NCBI GenBank assembly: GCA_965238025.1
Contig: OZ250162.1
Span: 992,001 to 1,056,000, forward strand
Source: Pelagihabitans sp965238025
Lineage (GTDB): Bacteria > Bacteroidota > Bacteroidia > Flavobacteriales > Flavobacteriaceae
Reading direction: 5' to 3'
Length of the DNA stretch: 64,000 nt
Part shown: positions 6,996 through 14,380 of the stretch, in pieces
Numbering within the stretch: position 1 is the stretch's first letter
Layout: every line of letters starts with the position of its first letter
Position numbers and translations under genes: made by a program
The notes under the pieces: model-generated
What the model saw: the letters and a program-made list of their open reading frames with translations, nothing else
Databases searched by the model: none
What the model was told of the DNA's origin: nothing

Positions 6996-7067
6996 AAGCT
7001 TATGGTGTAATGGATAGCACGCGGGATTTCTAACCCTGAGGTATGAGTTCAAATCTTGTTAGGCTTG
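6996..7067 (+). tRNA. tRNA-Arg(UCU)
   Basis: Acceptor AAGCTTA/TAGGCTT, loop TTTCTAA. The anticodon stem has an A-C mismatch next to the loop and a G-U, and the T stem is mostly weak pairs, so the gene is somewhat degenerate. No encoded CCA. Confidence 0.75.
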
Positions 7068-7072
7068 CAAAT

Positions 7073-7144
7073 AGACCCGTGATGTAACGGTTAGCATACA
7101 AGATTTTGATTCTTGTTGTAAAGGTTCAAATCCTTTCGGGTTTT
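7073..7144 (+). tRNA. tRNA-Gln(UUG)
   Basis: Acceptor AGACCCG/CGGGTTT (one G-U), stem CAAGA/TCTTG, loop TTTTGAT, T loop TTCAAAT. No encoded CCA. Confidence 0.82.
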
Positions 7145-7161
7145 CAAAATTGGTTTAAAAT

Positions 7162-7235
7162 GGTGTCTCTAGCTTATTTGGTAAAGCGTCCCACTGTGAA
7201 TGGGAGGAATAGGGTTCGAATCCCAGAGTACACCC
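7162..7235 (+). tRNA. tRNA-His(GUG), lacking an encoded G-1
   Basis: Stem TCCCA/TGGGA and loop CTGTGAA give anticodon GTG. With G at 7162 as position 1 the discriminator is C73 (7235), but the base before is T, not the G-1 normally encoded in bacterial tRNA-His. The acceptor also has a C-T mismatch at the sixth pair. Confidence 0.78.
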
Positions 7236-7241
7236 AAAGAG

Positions 7242-7314
7242 GGAACAGTAGCAAAGATGGTCAATGCGGCGGATTGAAGATTCGACGATACAGGTTCGAG
7301 TCCTGTCTGTTCCA
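7242..7314 (+). tRNA. tRNA-Phe(GAA)
   Basis: Acceptor GGAACAG/CTGTTCC, loop TTGAAGA, T arm ACAGG/CCTGT. The outermost anticodon-stem pair is mismatched. Discriminator A, no encoded CCA. Confidence 0.8.
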
Positions 7315-7318
7315 CAAT

Positions 7319-7391
7319 AGGAGTATAGTTCAATTGGATAGAACGCTGGGCTACGAACTTAGAAATGCGAGTTCGAGTCTTGCTACTCCTA
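7319..7391 (+). tRNA. tRNA-Arg(ACG)
   Basis: Acceptor AGGAGTA/TACTCCT, loop CTACGAA in stem CTGGG/CTTAG (two G-U), T loop TTCGAGT. Last canonical tRNA before a terminator-like hairpin. Confidence 0.85.
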
Positions 7392-7410
7392 CTAAAGCAA
7401 AAGAAATTTT

Positions 7411-7435
7411 AACTACGCATAATAATTGCGTAGTT
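7411..7435 (+). terminator. Terminator-like hairpin closing the canonical tRNA block
   Basis: AACTACGCA 7411-7419 pairs perfectly with TGCGTAGTT 7427-7435 across a 7-nt loop. Only a short mixed T/G stretch follows, so termination may be partial. Confidence 0.5.
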
Positions 7436-7467
7436 GTGTTTCAAATTTGTCATGTAATTAAAAACAA

Positions 7468-7671
7468 ACCTCTTTAGCTTAAAGGGAAGAGCTGTGGTAA
7501 AAGATATTGATCGTAGCCACGGAGTGATTGGAAGATGTTGTTGGTGGCGAGCCTGCCAATGAATAGAATTTGCAGAAGCACCGAAATGATTAAGAATCAG
7601 ATTAGGGAAGCGCATTTATAGCCAATCTGTTCGCCAAGGCGAAAGTGTCAGTTCGAATCTGACAAGAGGTA
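7468..7671 (+). tRNA. tRNA-like gene interrupted by ~140 nt
   Basis: The 5' part has acceptor ACCTCTT (7468-7474), T8-A9 and D stem GCTT/GAGC. The 3' part has T arm GTCAG-TTCGAAT-CTGAC (7647-7663) and AAGAGGT (7664-7670), a perfect 7-bp match to the 5' acceptor, then A73. Between them are ~140 nt with their own hairpins (CAGATT/AATCTG, TTCGCC/GGCGAA) where an anticodon arm should be. No normal anticodon stem-loop can be assigned, so the isotype is unknown. It may be an intron-bearing tRNA, a tRNA-like domain of a larger RNA, or a decayed gene. No group I or II intron core was recognised. Confidence 0.5.
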
Positions 7672-7672
7672 C

Positions 7673-8548
7673 AAAGTTCATTGAAATCAGAAGCTCCGCA
7701 AATGAGCTTCATCATTTAAAATCATCATTTCTAGTAAATGATGGGGCGGCTTATCGTCCTTAGATAAACTTGGTAACAAGGATAAATCCGCTAGCGGGCA
7801 CAGCAAGCGGAGACTGTTTTTTGCAATACAGTGCAGGTAAGCAAGCAGCTAACATAGGTCATGATTTGCAAGGGGCAACCGCTTAAGCAAATTAGGTCTT
7901 ATAGCCAATACTTTTGGGTAGGCTTGAGATGGAGACATCAATAGGTAAAGTTGTAGTAATAGGTTACGTATAGGTCATCCAACCTAGCGGGGCTTATTGC
8001 AGCAGGAAAGGTACCCGATGGAAAACTGTTCGGTAGCTTAAAGTGCTGTGTGTCGGGAGACATACAAGAAGAAGGTTGGTATTTTGTGGACAAAATCTAC
8101 GGAGCCATTCTCGAAGCCCTTCTTCTAGGTCAAAGTTTTGTTTGGGTTCGATTCCCGAGAGAAACCACGCACCTCTTAGCTCATTTGGGAGCATCAGAAT
8201 AAGCAAAAGACTTCGAGCATTGTGGCAGTTAGTAGTTGCCTAAACCCATTGTGATATATGGGGTGGTAGAGGTCGCAAGCCTATACCGTGCGGTGAACAT
8301 TCTAATAGGTCGCCCTAAAAAGGGACACCTATGAACGGTGGGGGAGCCAACCCCTGTAATTGCAAAGCGTGACAAAATAGTCACTATGCAAGCCAAGTCT
8401 AAGTTGCCGAACAGCTACAATGATTTATGGCATCGGATGAATACGTGATTTCCAAAGCAACGGAGAGAACGTGGAAAAGTAGGGAAAGCTTCGGCCATAA
8501 TCCTACGAAAGTTCATCCATAAGCGTGGGTATTCCCAGTACGCTTTTT
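7673..8548 (+). ncRNA. Large hairpin-rich non-coding region with tRNA-like pieces
   Basis: About 870 nt without a convincing gene. It opens with AAAGTTCATTGAAA (7673-7686), repeated exactly at 8622. Many local stems are visible: CTTG-GTAA-CAAG and GATG-GAGA-CATC with GNRA-type loops, TCCGCT/AGCGGA, ATTTGC/GCAAAT, AGAAGAAGG/CCTTCTTCT, ATAGGT-CCCT/AGGG-ACCTAT and TTGCA-GTGAC/GTCAC-TGCAA. A T arm (8142-8158) and a D-arm-like stretch (8171-8192) lie in the middle but do not share an acceptor stem. It ends with AAGCGT-GGG/CCC-ACGCTT plus five T at 8521-8549. The style recalls GOLLD and ROOL RNAs, which occur beside tRNA arrays. Membership was not tested. Confidence 0.5.
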
Positions 8549-8549
8549 A
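8521..8549 (+). terminator. Intrinsic terminator at the end of the large non-coding unit
   Basis: AAGCGT and GGG pair with CCC and ACGCTT across loop TATT, with a 3-nt bulge, followed by a T run. It is the likely 3' end of a transcript covering 7673-8520. Confidence 0.6.
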
Positions 8550-8788
8550 AAATATTTTCAAACCAAGAATAGGTTTGTTGGAAGTTCCCACAACAACAAG
8601 GAGTGTTGTGGGAGAATCTCAAAAGTTCATTGAAACAATTTCTACTTGGGTAGAAACTAAAATATCAAGCTGGTCTTGTTGGGCGTTTCTGTAAAGCACT
8701 ATTGTATGAAGTTTTGCCGAGAGGTATTAAGTCTTCATATACAACTTGACTTGAAGGTTTTGATTGTTAGCCAAAAAACAATCACCAC
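8550..8788 (+). other. Gene-free structured stretch between the large RNA and the permuted tRNA pieces
   Basis: No coding potential. It contains stems CAAACC/GGTTTG (8560s), a perfect 10-bp TCCCACAACA/TGTTGTGGGA (8585-8613), the second copy of AAAGTTCATTGAAA (8622-8635) and TTTCTAC/GTAGAAA just after it. It is probably the leader of a separate structured RNA. Confidence 0.4.
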
Positions 8789-8860
8789 TCTGTGAGTCAT
8801 GGGTTCGAATCCCATCGGTCCCAAATTGGGACTGTAGTTCAGTTAGGTTAGAACAACAGA
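8789..8860 (+). tRNA. Apparent circularly permuted tRNA: 3' half before 5' half
   Basis: The 3' half comes first: TCTGT 8789-8793, variable GAGTC, T arm ATGGG-TTCGAAT-CCCAT 8799-8815, acceptor CGGTCCC 8816-8822, A73. After four bases (AATT) follows a 5' half: acceptor GGGACTG 8828-8834, T8-A9, D stem GTTC/GAAC, A26, ACAGA 8856-8860. Acceptor halves match 7/7 (one G-U) and anticodon-stem halves ACAGA/TCTGT match 5/5. Twelve pairs in the right register argue against chance. The loop bases on either side supply no U33, so the anticodon is unknown. A remnant of two tandem copies is the alternative. Confidence 0.5.
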
Positions 8861-8945
8861 AGGACGCGCAGGTTCGACTCCTGCAAGAGGCCACCTTTTT
8901 TAGGCCCTTTAGCTCAGTTGGTAGAGCACTACACTCATAATGTAG
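8861..8945 (+). tRNA. Second permuted tRNA, anticodon CAU (Met or Ile2)
   Basis: 3' piece first: T arm GCAGG-TTCGACT-CCTGC 8868-8884, then AAGAGGCC, then A and CC. The 5' piece follows at 8903: acceptor GGCCCTT, T8-A9, D arm GCTC-AGTTGGTA-GAGC, complete anticodon arm CTACA-CTCATAA-TGTAG ending at 8945. No T arm follows. The acceptor matches the upstream 3' piece 7/7 if one A (8888) is bulged out. Anticodon CAU fits elongator Met or lysidine-type Ile. Downstream, AGCCTAA/TTAGGCT and TAATCA/TGATTA form a long hairpin instead of the missing T arm. Confidence 0.45.
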
Positions 8946-9318
8946 CCTAAAGCTAATCATCTTTTAAAACTGATTACCAAGCCCTGTTAGGCTTAAAATG
9001 ACAAAAGCCGTAGTTATACCTCGGTTGGTTTTTCTTCGGAAGAATCAACAGTCTTAAAACTACTTTGAAATACTGAATTTTTGACGTGAAAGGCAATTTC
9101 TTTTTGAATATCCTTCTTTCGGAAAAACCAATGAGAAGTATTGGTAACACTGATGAAAGCATACCGAAAAACAAATAGTAACAAACTTCGAAAACCAATA
9201 TTTCCGTAACAGAGAGATGAAGTATAACTCCGGTTTTTTAAAAAGAAGAAAATTAAAATAATGATAATAGTTTAACCCGTTCGTCCGTCACTAGACTGGC
9301 GGACACAAATTTTAAGTA
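8946..9318 (+). other. Gene-free stretch before the slipin gene
   Basis: No convincing reading frame. Hairpins include AGCCTAA/TTAGGCT (8946-8993), an 11-bp stem with a TTCG loop near 9024-9049 and ACCAAT/ATTGGT near 9127-9145. Just before the slipin ATG, GTCCG/CGGAC brackets 12 nt (about 9283-9303). It may hold the end of the upstream RNA plus a leader for the next gene. No clear TAnnTTTG promoter was found. Confidence 0.4.
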
Positions 9319-10419
9319 ATGAAAAGAGTAAGAATCAATGCAGGAAAAGTAGGTTTGGTCTTCAAAAGAGGCGATTACCAAAGAGTTATCACCCAAGGTA
9401 CACATTGGGTTGGCTTTACAAATATGGTTAAGGTCTATGACCTTACCAAATCCTTTGTGGCTCCTATAGCATTAGAGATCTTGCTACAGGACCAAGGTTT
9501 GGAAGCTATGTTGCATATCATAGAAGTAAAGGATGCTGAATTGGCTTTGGTTTCTGAAAACGGAAACTTGAAGCAAGTCCTTACCGCTGGTAAGTACGCT
9601 TTCTGGAAAGGTCTGATAAACTTCGAGTTCGTTATGGCGGATTTGAGTAAAATCTATATCACAGAAGCTATCAGCAAAGCAATGCTGAGCCATCCTCAGA
9701 TAAGGGCTTATGTCCGTACTTTGGAAGTTGCGGCTTATGAAAAAGCTGTCCTCTTGGTTGATGATGTTTATGTCAAAACACTAGAAAGTGGTACATACCA
9801 TTTCTGGAAGAATGACATCTCCATTAAAATCGCTAGAGCGGATATGCGTCAATTACAATTGGAGATTTCCGGTCAAGAATTGTTGACTAAAGACAAGGCT
9901 GCTATTCGTATCAATTTCTATACACAGTATAAAGTTGTTGATATTGAAAAAGCTTTGCTTGGCAGCAAAGACTATGAAAAGCAGTTGTATATCGCAATGC
10001 AGCTGGTATTGCGTGCTTATATCGGCACCTATACTTTAGATGAACTTCTAGAGCGAAAAGAAAGCATCGCAGAAGCGGTATTTGCAGATATCAAGACAGC
10101 CGCTACCCAATTGGGTGTTGAAGTTTTGAGCTGTGGTATCCGTGATGTCATCTTGACTGGTGAAATGAAAGACATCATGAACCAGGTTTTGGTTGCCCAA
10201 AAGAGAGCTCAGGCGAATATCATTACCCGACGTGAAGAGACTGCGTCTACCAGAAGCTTGCTGAACACCGCAAAGTTGATGGAAGACAACGATATGCTCT
10301 TCAAGTTGAAGGAAATGGAATACGTTGAGAAGATCGCTGAGAAAATCGGTGAGATTACCGTCTCCGGCAACGGAGGTATGGTAAAACAATTGAAGGAGAT
10401 TTTCTCCGTCAATAAGTAG
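9319..10419 (+). CDS. Slipin / band-7 (SPFH) family protein
   Basis: 366 residues. The centre (about 130-290) is an SPFH/band-7 domain with typical stretches TLESGTYHFWKND, KDKAAIRINFYTQYKVVDIEKAL and GVEVLSCGIRDVILTGEMKDIMNQVL, followed by the helical AQKRAQANIITRREETASTRSL that drives oligomerisation. The N-terminal ~120 residues repeat a related fold. No obvious transmembrane helix is present, so it may be a peripheral ring-forming scaffold. Slipins are a recurring neighbour of RtcB operons in other bacteria, which fits its place at the end of this island. Its role there is not known. It is followed by its own terminator. Confidence 0.85.
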   Translation: MKRVRINAGKVGLVFKRGDYQRVITQGTHWVGFTNMVKVYDLTKSFVAPIALEILLQDQGLEAMLHIIEVKDAELALVSENGNLKQVLTAGKYAFWKGLINFEFVMADLSKIYITEAISKAMLSHPQIRAYVRTLEVAAYEKAVLLVDDVYVKTLESGTYHFWKNDISIKIARADMRQLQLEISGQELLTKDKAAIRINFYTQYKVVDIEKALLGSKDYEKQLYIAMQLVLRAYIGTYTLDELLERKESIAEAVFADIKTAATQLGVEVLSCGIRDVILTGEMKDIMNQVLVAQKRAQANIITRREETASTRSLLNTAKLMEDNDMLFKLKEMEYVEKIAEKIGEITVSGNGGMVKQLKEIFSVNK

Positions 10420-10428
10420 GTTGGTTAG

Positions 10429-10454
10429 AATGCGTCAGCGAGAGCTGGCGCATT
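10429..10454 (+). terminator. Terminator after the slipin gene
   Basis: AATGCGTCAGC 10429-10439, loop GAGA, GCTGGCGCATT 10444-10454: 11 bp with one G-T. It ends the accessory island on the plus strand. Confidence 0.75.
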
Positions 10455-10543
10455 TCTTTGAAGTGAGATAAGCAAATAAGTAGGTTTAGAGGTTTAAATT
10501 TTCAATGTCAAACACGCTCTCTTTATCAAGCTCAACCTTTTGC

Positions 10544-11293
10544 CTACCGATGCATCTTATCTAAAATCTCGATCATTTCTGCTTTTTTACGAACGGATAC
10601 AGGTACATTCTCCCCATTTTTAAGCATGAGATAACCTCCATCGGTTTTAATATAGGCGCTTATGCATTTCAGGTTAACCAAATGACTTTGATGTGTACGT
10701 ACAAAATCATAACTCTTGAGCATATCGGCAAAATACTTGAGCGTCTTGGTGACAAATATTTTACGTTTATCCAGAAGATGAAAAATGGTATTGTTACTGT
10801 CAGATTCGCAACGAATAATATCATCTAAACCCACAACAATGATTTTATCAAGCGTATGTAATGAGATTTTGTCAGGTTTTTGCTCCGGAGCTGAAATAGT
10901 ATCCCTTAAAATCCGTAACCTTTCTTCATTGGGTTGTATTTGTTTTTTGGCACGTTGAATGGCCAAGTTCAAATCGTCCTGGGCATAGGGTTTCAATACA
11001 TAGTCTATAGCGGCAAATTTAAAGGCCCGAATAGCAAATTCATCGCTTGCGGTAACAAAAATGATCTTCGATTTCAAATCAGGGAAAATCTCCAAAATAT
11101 CAAAACCAGTACCATCGCCAAGCATGATATCAAGAAAGAGAATGTCCGGCTGATTTTTTCGCAGCTCCTTTGCTGCCTCCACCACACTTTGAGCGGTAGC
11201 AATAATTTCTATTTCTGGATGCTGCGTTTCTATATCCTTCTTCAAAAGGGTCAAAGCATCGAACATGTCTTCTACGATAATCGCTGTAAGCAT
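10544..11293 (-). CDS. LytTR-family response regulator
   Basis: I start it at the ATG at 11293 (249 residues, MLTAIIVEDMFDAL), 7 nt after the kinase stop. A longer upstream frame only overlaps the kinase. A receiver domain (1-120) shows the acidic pair VED, the phospho-acceptor in DILFLDIMLGDG and the conserved Lys in YVLKPY. A LytTR DNA-binding domain (about 145-245) shows FVRTHQSHLVNLKCI. It is the partner of the adjacent propeller kinase. Targets are unknown, and the minus-strand neighbours are candidates. Confidence 0.92.
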   Translation of the reverse strand: MLTAIIVEDMFDALTLLKKDIETQHPEIEIIATAQSVVEAAKELRKNQPDILFLDIMLGDGTGFDILEIFPDLKSKIIFVTASDEFAIRAFKFAAIDYVLKPYAQDDLNLAIQRAKKQIQPNEERLRILRDTISAPEQKPDKISLHTLDKIIVVGLDDIIRCESDSNNTIFHLLDKRKIFVTKTLKYFADMLKSYDFVRTHQSHLVNLKCISAYIKTDGGYLMLKNGENVPVSVRKKAEMIEILDKMHR

Positions 11294-11300
11294 AGTTTCT

Positions 11301-14300
11301 TTAATAATCGGTTTGTAACGGAATTTTAAAAGTAATTTTTGTTCCGCCAATAGTTCCATTTTCCTTTTTAATTTCGGTAATCTGCAAGGCATCCGGGCCA
11401 GAAATAGACTCCAGCCTTTCTTTGGTGACCACCAGCGCCATAGATTGATGGTCGGTGTTGACCTTTTCGCTTTGTGATTTAAAAATCCCCATACCATTGT
11501 CCGTGATGCTACACCGTAAATGTGTTTTGGAAGTATGGAAGTCTATTTGAAGTATCCCATCTTTTTCTCCCTTTAAAATACCGTGCCTGATTGCATTTTC
11601 AACAAAAGGTTGTATCAACATCGGGGGAATCAAAATCTCATCGGAGTTCGGTTCTGTTTGAACCTCAATACTATGGGTAAAAGGTTTCGGTGCCATTAAC
11701 TTTTCAACTTCTATATAATGCCGTAAGGTTTTAATTTCCTGGCTTAAACTAATGGATTCTTTTCGTGAATTATGAAGCGTCTCCCGAAGTAAAACCGCAA
11801 AACTGTTAATGGTTGTATTCATCTTTTCAGGTTTACCGTCCGCCATGGCCTTTATTCCGTTTAAAACATTAAAAATAAAATGCGGGTTCATTTGCAGACG
11901 CAACGCCTTTTGTTCTAAAGTAAGCAGGTAATTTTGAGTTTTTAAGCGCTCCTGCTCCGCATTATTTCTTGCTCTCATTCTTCGAAGGTATAACAACCCT
12001 ATACCTGTTAACAACAAAAGAGAACTGGTCAAAACGGCCCATTTAAACCAATCTTTTTTATATAACGGACTATCAATAAAAAAACGAAACTGGATTGGGT
12101 CGCTTTCTGCCCACCTATGATTTCTAGATTGTACTGAAAATATATGCGGCCCGTAACCAAGACCGGCAAAATTCTGTTTATTCTCATTTGACCAAGGACC
12201 CCAATCTGCATTGTCCAGTTTAGACCGATATTCAATTTCATTGGGGTGATCCAAATCTACTGTTCTAAAAGTAAACCCTAATTGGGTCTGTTCAGGAGTC
12301 AATTGTAGTACTTTGTTGTTATTGACCCATTCTTTTAGGTCAAGGGAATCAATATTTCTATACCCCTCCTTTACCTCCATAAAGTAAACACTTGGCCTTA
12401 TCGATATTTTTTTGTTTTCACTCGGTGTGTACTGTGTTAAACCGTAAATCGCCCCGAACCAAAGATTGCCATTAGCGTCTTTATCAACTGCGTTTAAACA
12501 AGTTTCTATGCCTAAAAATCCATCGTTTTTTCCAAAATGATATACATCAAGGATTTCATTCGCCAGATTTATTTCAATCTTATCTACACCAAGTTCCGTG
12601 CCTGCCCATAAGTAGCCTTGGTCGTCAAAAATAAGCTGGTAAATGTTGTTGGACGAAAGGGTTTTTGCCCCTTTCAACCGATAGATGTTATCAGGGTCGC
12701 TGCTATCGGCATACCAAACACCCATGCCAGAGGTCCCCAAGTATAAGTGGTCTTGGTGAAACAAAAGTGTTCCTATGGCAGTTTTTTGCTTTAATTCCGT
12801 TTCGACCATGGTAACCTTATTCTCCTCAATATAGCCCAAATGTCCATTTTGTGAGGAGAACCAAAACCTACCTTGAGGCCCTTCTACAAAGTCCTTTATC
12901 AGCAAATCCGTTATACCATCCTGTTTCCCAAAGACCTTACCAATCACTAAGCTGTCGTTATCCGAATAGTACTTGAACTTTACAATGCCACTGGCATACG
13001 TAGCGGCCCAGACAAAATTGTCATCTACCACAATCTTACGAACCCAGTCGGAAGGGAAGCCCTTGCTTTCATCCAAGACATGATTCTTGGTGACCCTTTT
13101 TGAAATCGTATCGATTTTTATCCCAAAGGTATCGCTGGCACGAACCACCAGACTATCTACCATTTTAGTTTCCCGAAAAAGCACCCCCCTATCATCTGAT
13201 CCTGCCCAAATATTCCCATTTTCATCACTTGTAATGGTTTTAATCTTTACATCGAAGAAAGGGTTTTCTTTGGCAATAGGATGAATGCCAAGGGAGTCTA
13301 TTCGTGTGAGTCCGGATTCTGATTGGGATAACCAAACCTCATCTTTTATACTATGAACGGCATAAATGCGGTTTCCCTTTAAACCTGTTGCCTTATCATA
13401 GTGCTTGAAATTATTCTGAAAGTACTTATAGAATCCTCCCCCGGACGTAGCAATCCAAAAATTCCCTTGCTCATCGGCCATTACTTTTCTGATATGTGGT
13501 ACGGATAACCCGTTTGAAGTATTCAACCGCCTTATTTCTGAATATTTTTCCGTCTCCACTACAGTAATGCCGTCATTGTCGGTCGCTATCCATAATTCAT
13601 TTTTATTGTGGATCGACATTGAATTAATACGAGGCGGTTCCGGCATTAAAAAGTTATCGTTCGGATTTTCCCTGTCCATGATAAAAACACCATCATCAAA
13701 AGTTGCAGCAAGAATCTTGTCTTTATGAAGAAGAACAGCCGTAAAATTATTGGCTTCCAGTTTGGTTATTTCAACCGCGGCTTCGTTTAATTCACTCAAT
13801 TTCCAAAGTCCGTTGTTGGTGGCCAACCAGTAATGGTTCCCATCAAAAAGAATGGAGTTGATACTACTGGCATCTATTTCAGGGTTGATATTTACTTTTA
13901 GTAGTTTCTTGTCTTTCGAAAAAATATAAACGCCCTTTTTCGTAGCTAAATATATACTTTTTCGGGAGGGATAAAACTCCCGGATTTGAGGGGATTCAAA
14001 ATTTGTAAAGCCATTTTTTACTTTTATGGAAAGTCCATTTTTACTGCCAATAAAAAGGGAGTCATTTTGGAAATATAGGGCATGGATGTAATTCGAGAGC
14101 AGGCCATCACTTTCATTCCAGACTTCGAAGGCATCCCCATCGAAATTAGCGAGTCCGCCACCCTGGGTCCCCAACCACAAATAGCCCTTACCATCCTGCA
14201 ACATATCATACACCTGCGACTGCGGCAGACCATCTGCTATGGTATAGGAACGTAGTTGACTGTTTTGTGCCGCAACTTGTCCTGTTGACGCGAAACACAG

Positions 14301-14333
14301 CAATATAAATAAGTGCTTTACATACGTATTCAA
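11301..14333 (-). CDS. Two-component regulator-propeller sensor histidine kinase (LytS type)
   Basis: 1010 residues. Signal peptide (1-22, ending AAQ), then repeated propeller blades over ~700 residues (motifs such as GKGYLWLGTQGGG, GNFWIATSGGG and GYLWAGTELGV), a Y_Y_Y-like domain, one membrane span (about 765-785, AVLTSSLLLLTGIGLLYL), a His_kinase domain with LRLQMNPHFIFNVLNG (phospho-His) and an ATPase domain (IQPFVENAIRHG, DNGMGI). The periplasmic propeller probably senses an extracellular ligand or cell-surface state. It is followed by its LytTR regulator. Confidence 0.92.
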   Translation of the reverse strand: MNTYVKHLFILLCFASTGQVAAQNSQLRSYTIADGLPQSQVYDMLQDGKGYLWLGTQGGGLANFDGDAFEVWNESDGLLSNYIHALYFQNDSLFIGSKNGLSIKVKNGFTNFESPQIREFYPSRKSIYLATKKGVYIFSKDKKLLKVNINPEIDASSINSILFDGNHYWLATNNGLWKLSELNEAAVEITKLEANNFTAVLLHKDKILAATFDDGVFIMDRENPNDNFLMPEPPRINSMSIHNKNELWIATDNDGITVVETEKYSEIRRLNTSNGLSVPHIRKVMADEQGNFWIATSGGGFYKYFQNNFKHYDKATGLKGNRIYAVHSIKDEVWLSQSESGLTRIDSLGIHPIAKENPFFDVKIKTITSDENGNIWAGSDDRGVLFRETKMVDSLVVRASDTFGIKIDTISKRVTKNHVLDESKGFPSDWVRKIVVDDNFVWAATYASGIVKFKYYSDNDSLVIGKVFGKQDGITDLLIKDFVEGPQGRFWFSSQNGHLGYIEENKVTMVETELKQKTAIGTLLFHQDHLYLGTSGMGVWYADSSDPDNIYRLKGAKTLSSNNIYQLIFDDQGYLWAGTELGVDKIEINLANEILDVYHFGKNDGFLGIETCLNAVDKDANGNLWFGAIYGLTQYTPSENKKISIRPSVYFMEVKEGYRNIDSLDLKEWVNNNKVLQLTPEQTQLGFTFRTVDLDHPNEIEYRSKLDNADWGPWSNENKQNFAGLGYGPHIFSVQSRNHRWAESDPIQFRFFIDSPLYKKDWFKWAVLTSSLLLLTGIGLLYLRRMRARNNAEQERLKTQNYLLTLEQKALRLQMNPHFIFNVLNGIKAMADGKPEKMNTTINSFAVLLRETLHNSRKESISLSQEIKTLRHYIEVEKLMAPKPFTHSIEVQTEPNSDEILIPPMLIQPFVENAIRHGILKGEKDGILQIDFHTSKTHLRCSITDNGMGIFKSQSEKVNTDHQSMALVVTKERLESISGPDALQITEIKKENGTIGGTKITFKIPLQTDY

Positions 14334-14380
14334 AAAAGACTTTTTATGTTATCCCGGTACCTTGTTTAACGAAATTACAG

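Noticed and set aside
6007..7480. Several 70-125 residue frames on both strands in the tRNA array (6007-6384, 6471-6695, 6774-7052, 7106-7477)
   Set aside because: They read across tRNA genes and give the familiar false peptides translated from T arms. The tRNA structures explain the sequence.
8137..8192. A third permuted tRNA from the T arm at 8142-8158 and the D arm at 8177-8192
   Set aside because: The two acceptor sequences (GAGAAAC and CACCTCT or ACCTCTT) do not pair, so only isolated tRNA-like arms are supported.
7673..8550. tmRNA, RNase P RNA, or group I/II intron
   Set aside because: I looked for the diagnostic cores (tag frame with tmRNA ends, the RNase P GAGGAAAGUCC-like segment, group I P/Q/R/S, group II domain V) and found none that fit.
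7994..9198. Short frames in the structured region (7994-8206, 8043-8243, 8727-8960, 8974-9198)
   Set aside because: No codon bias or family resemblance. They cross hairpins and tRNA pieces.
11294..11497. N-terminal extension of the LytTR regulator from 11497
   Set aside because: It overlaps the 3' end of the kinase gene in another frame and adds nothing resembling a receiver domain. The ATG at 11293 gives the normal start.
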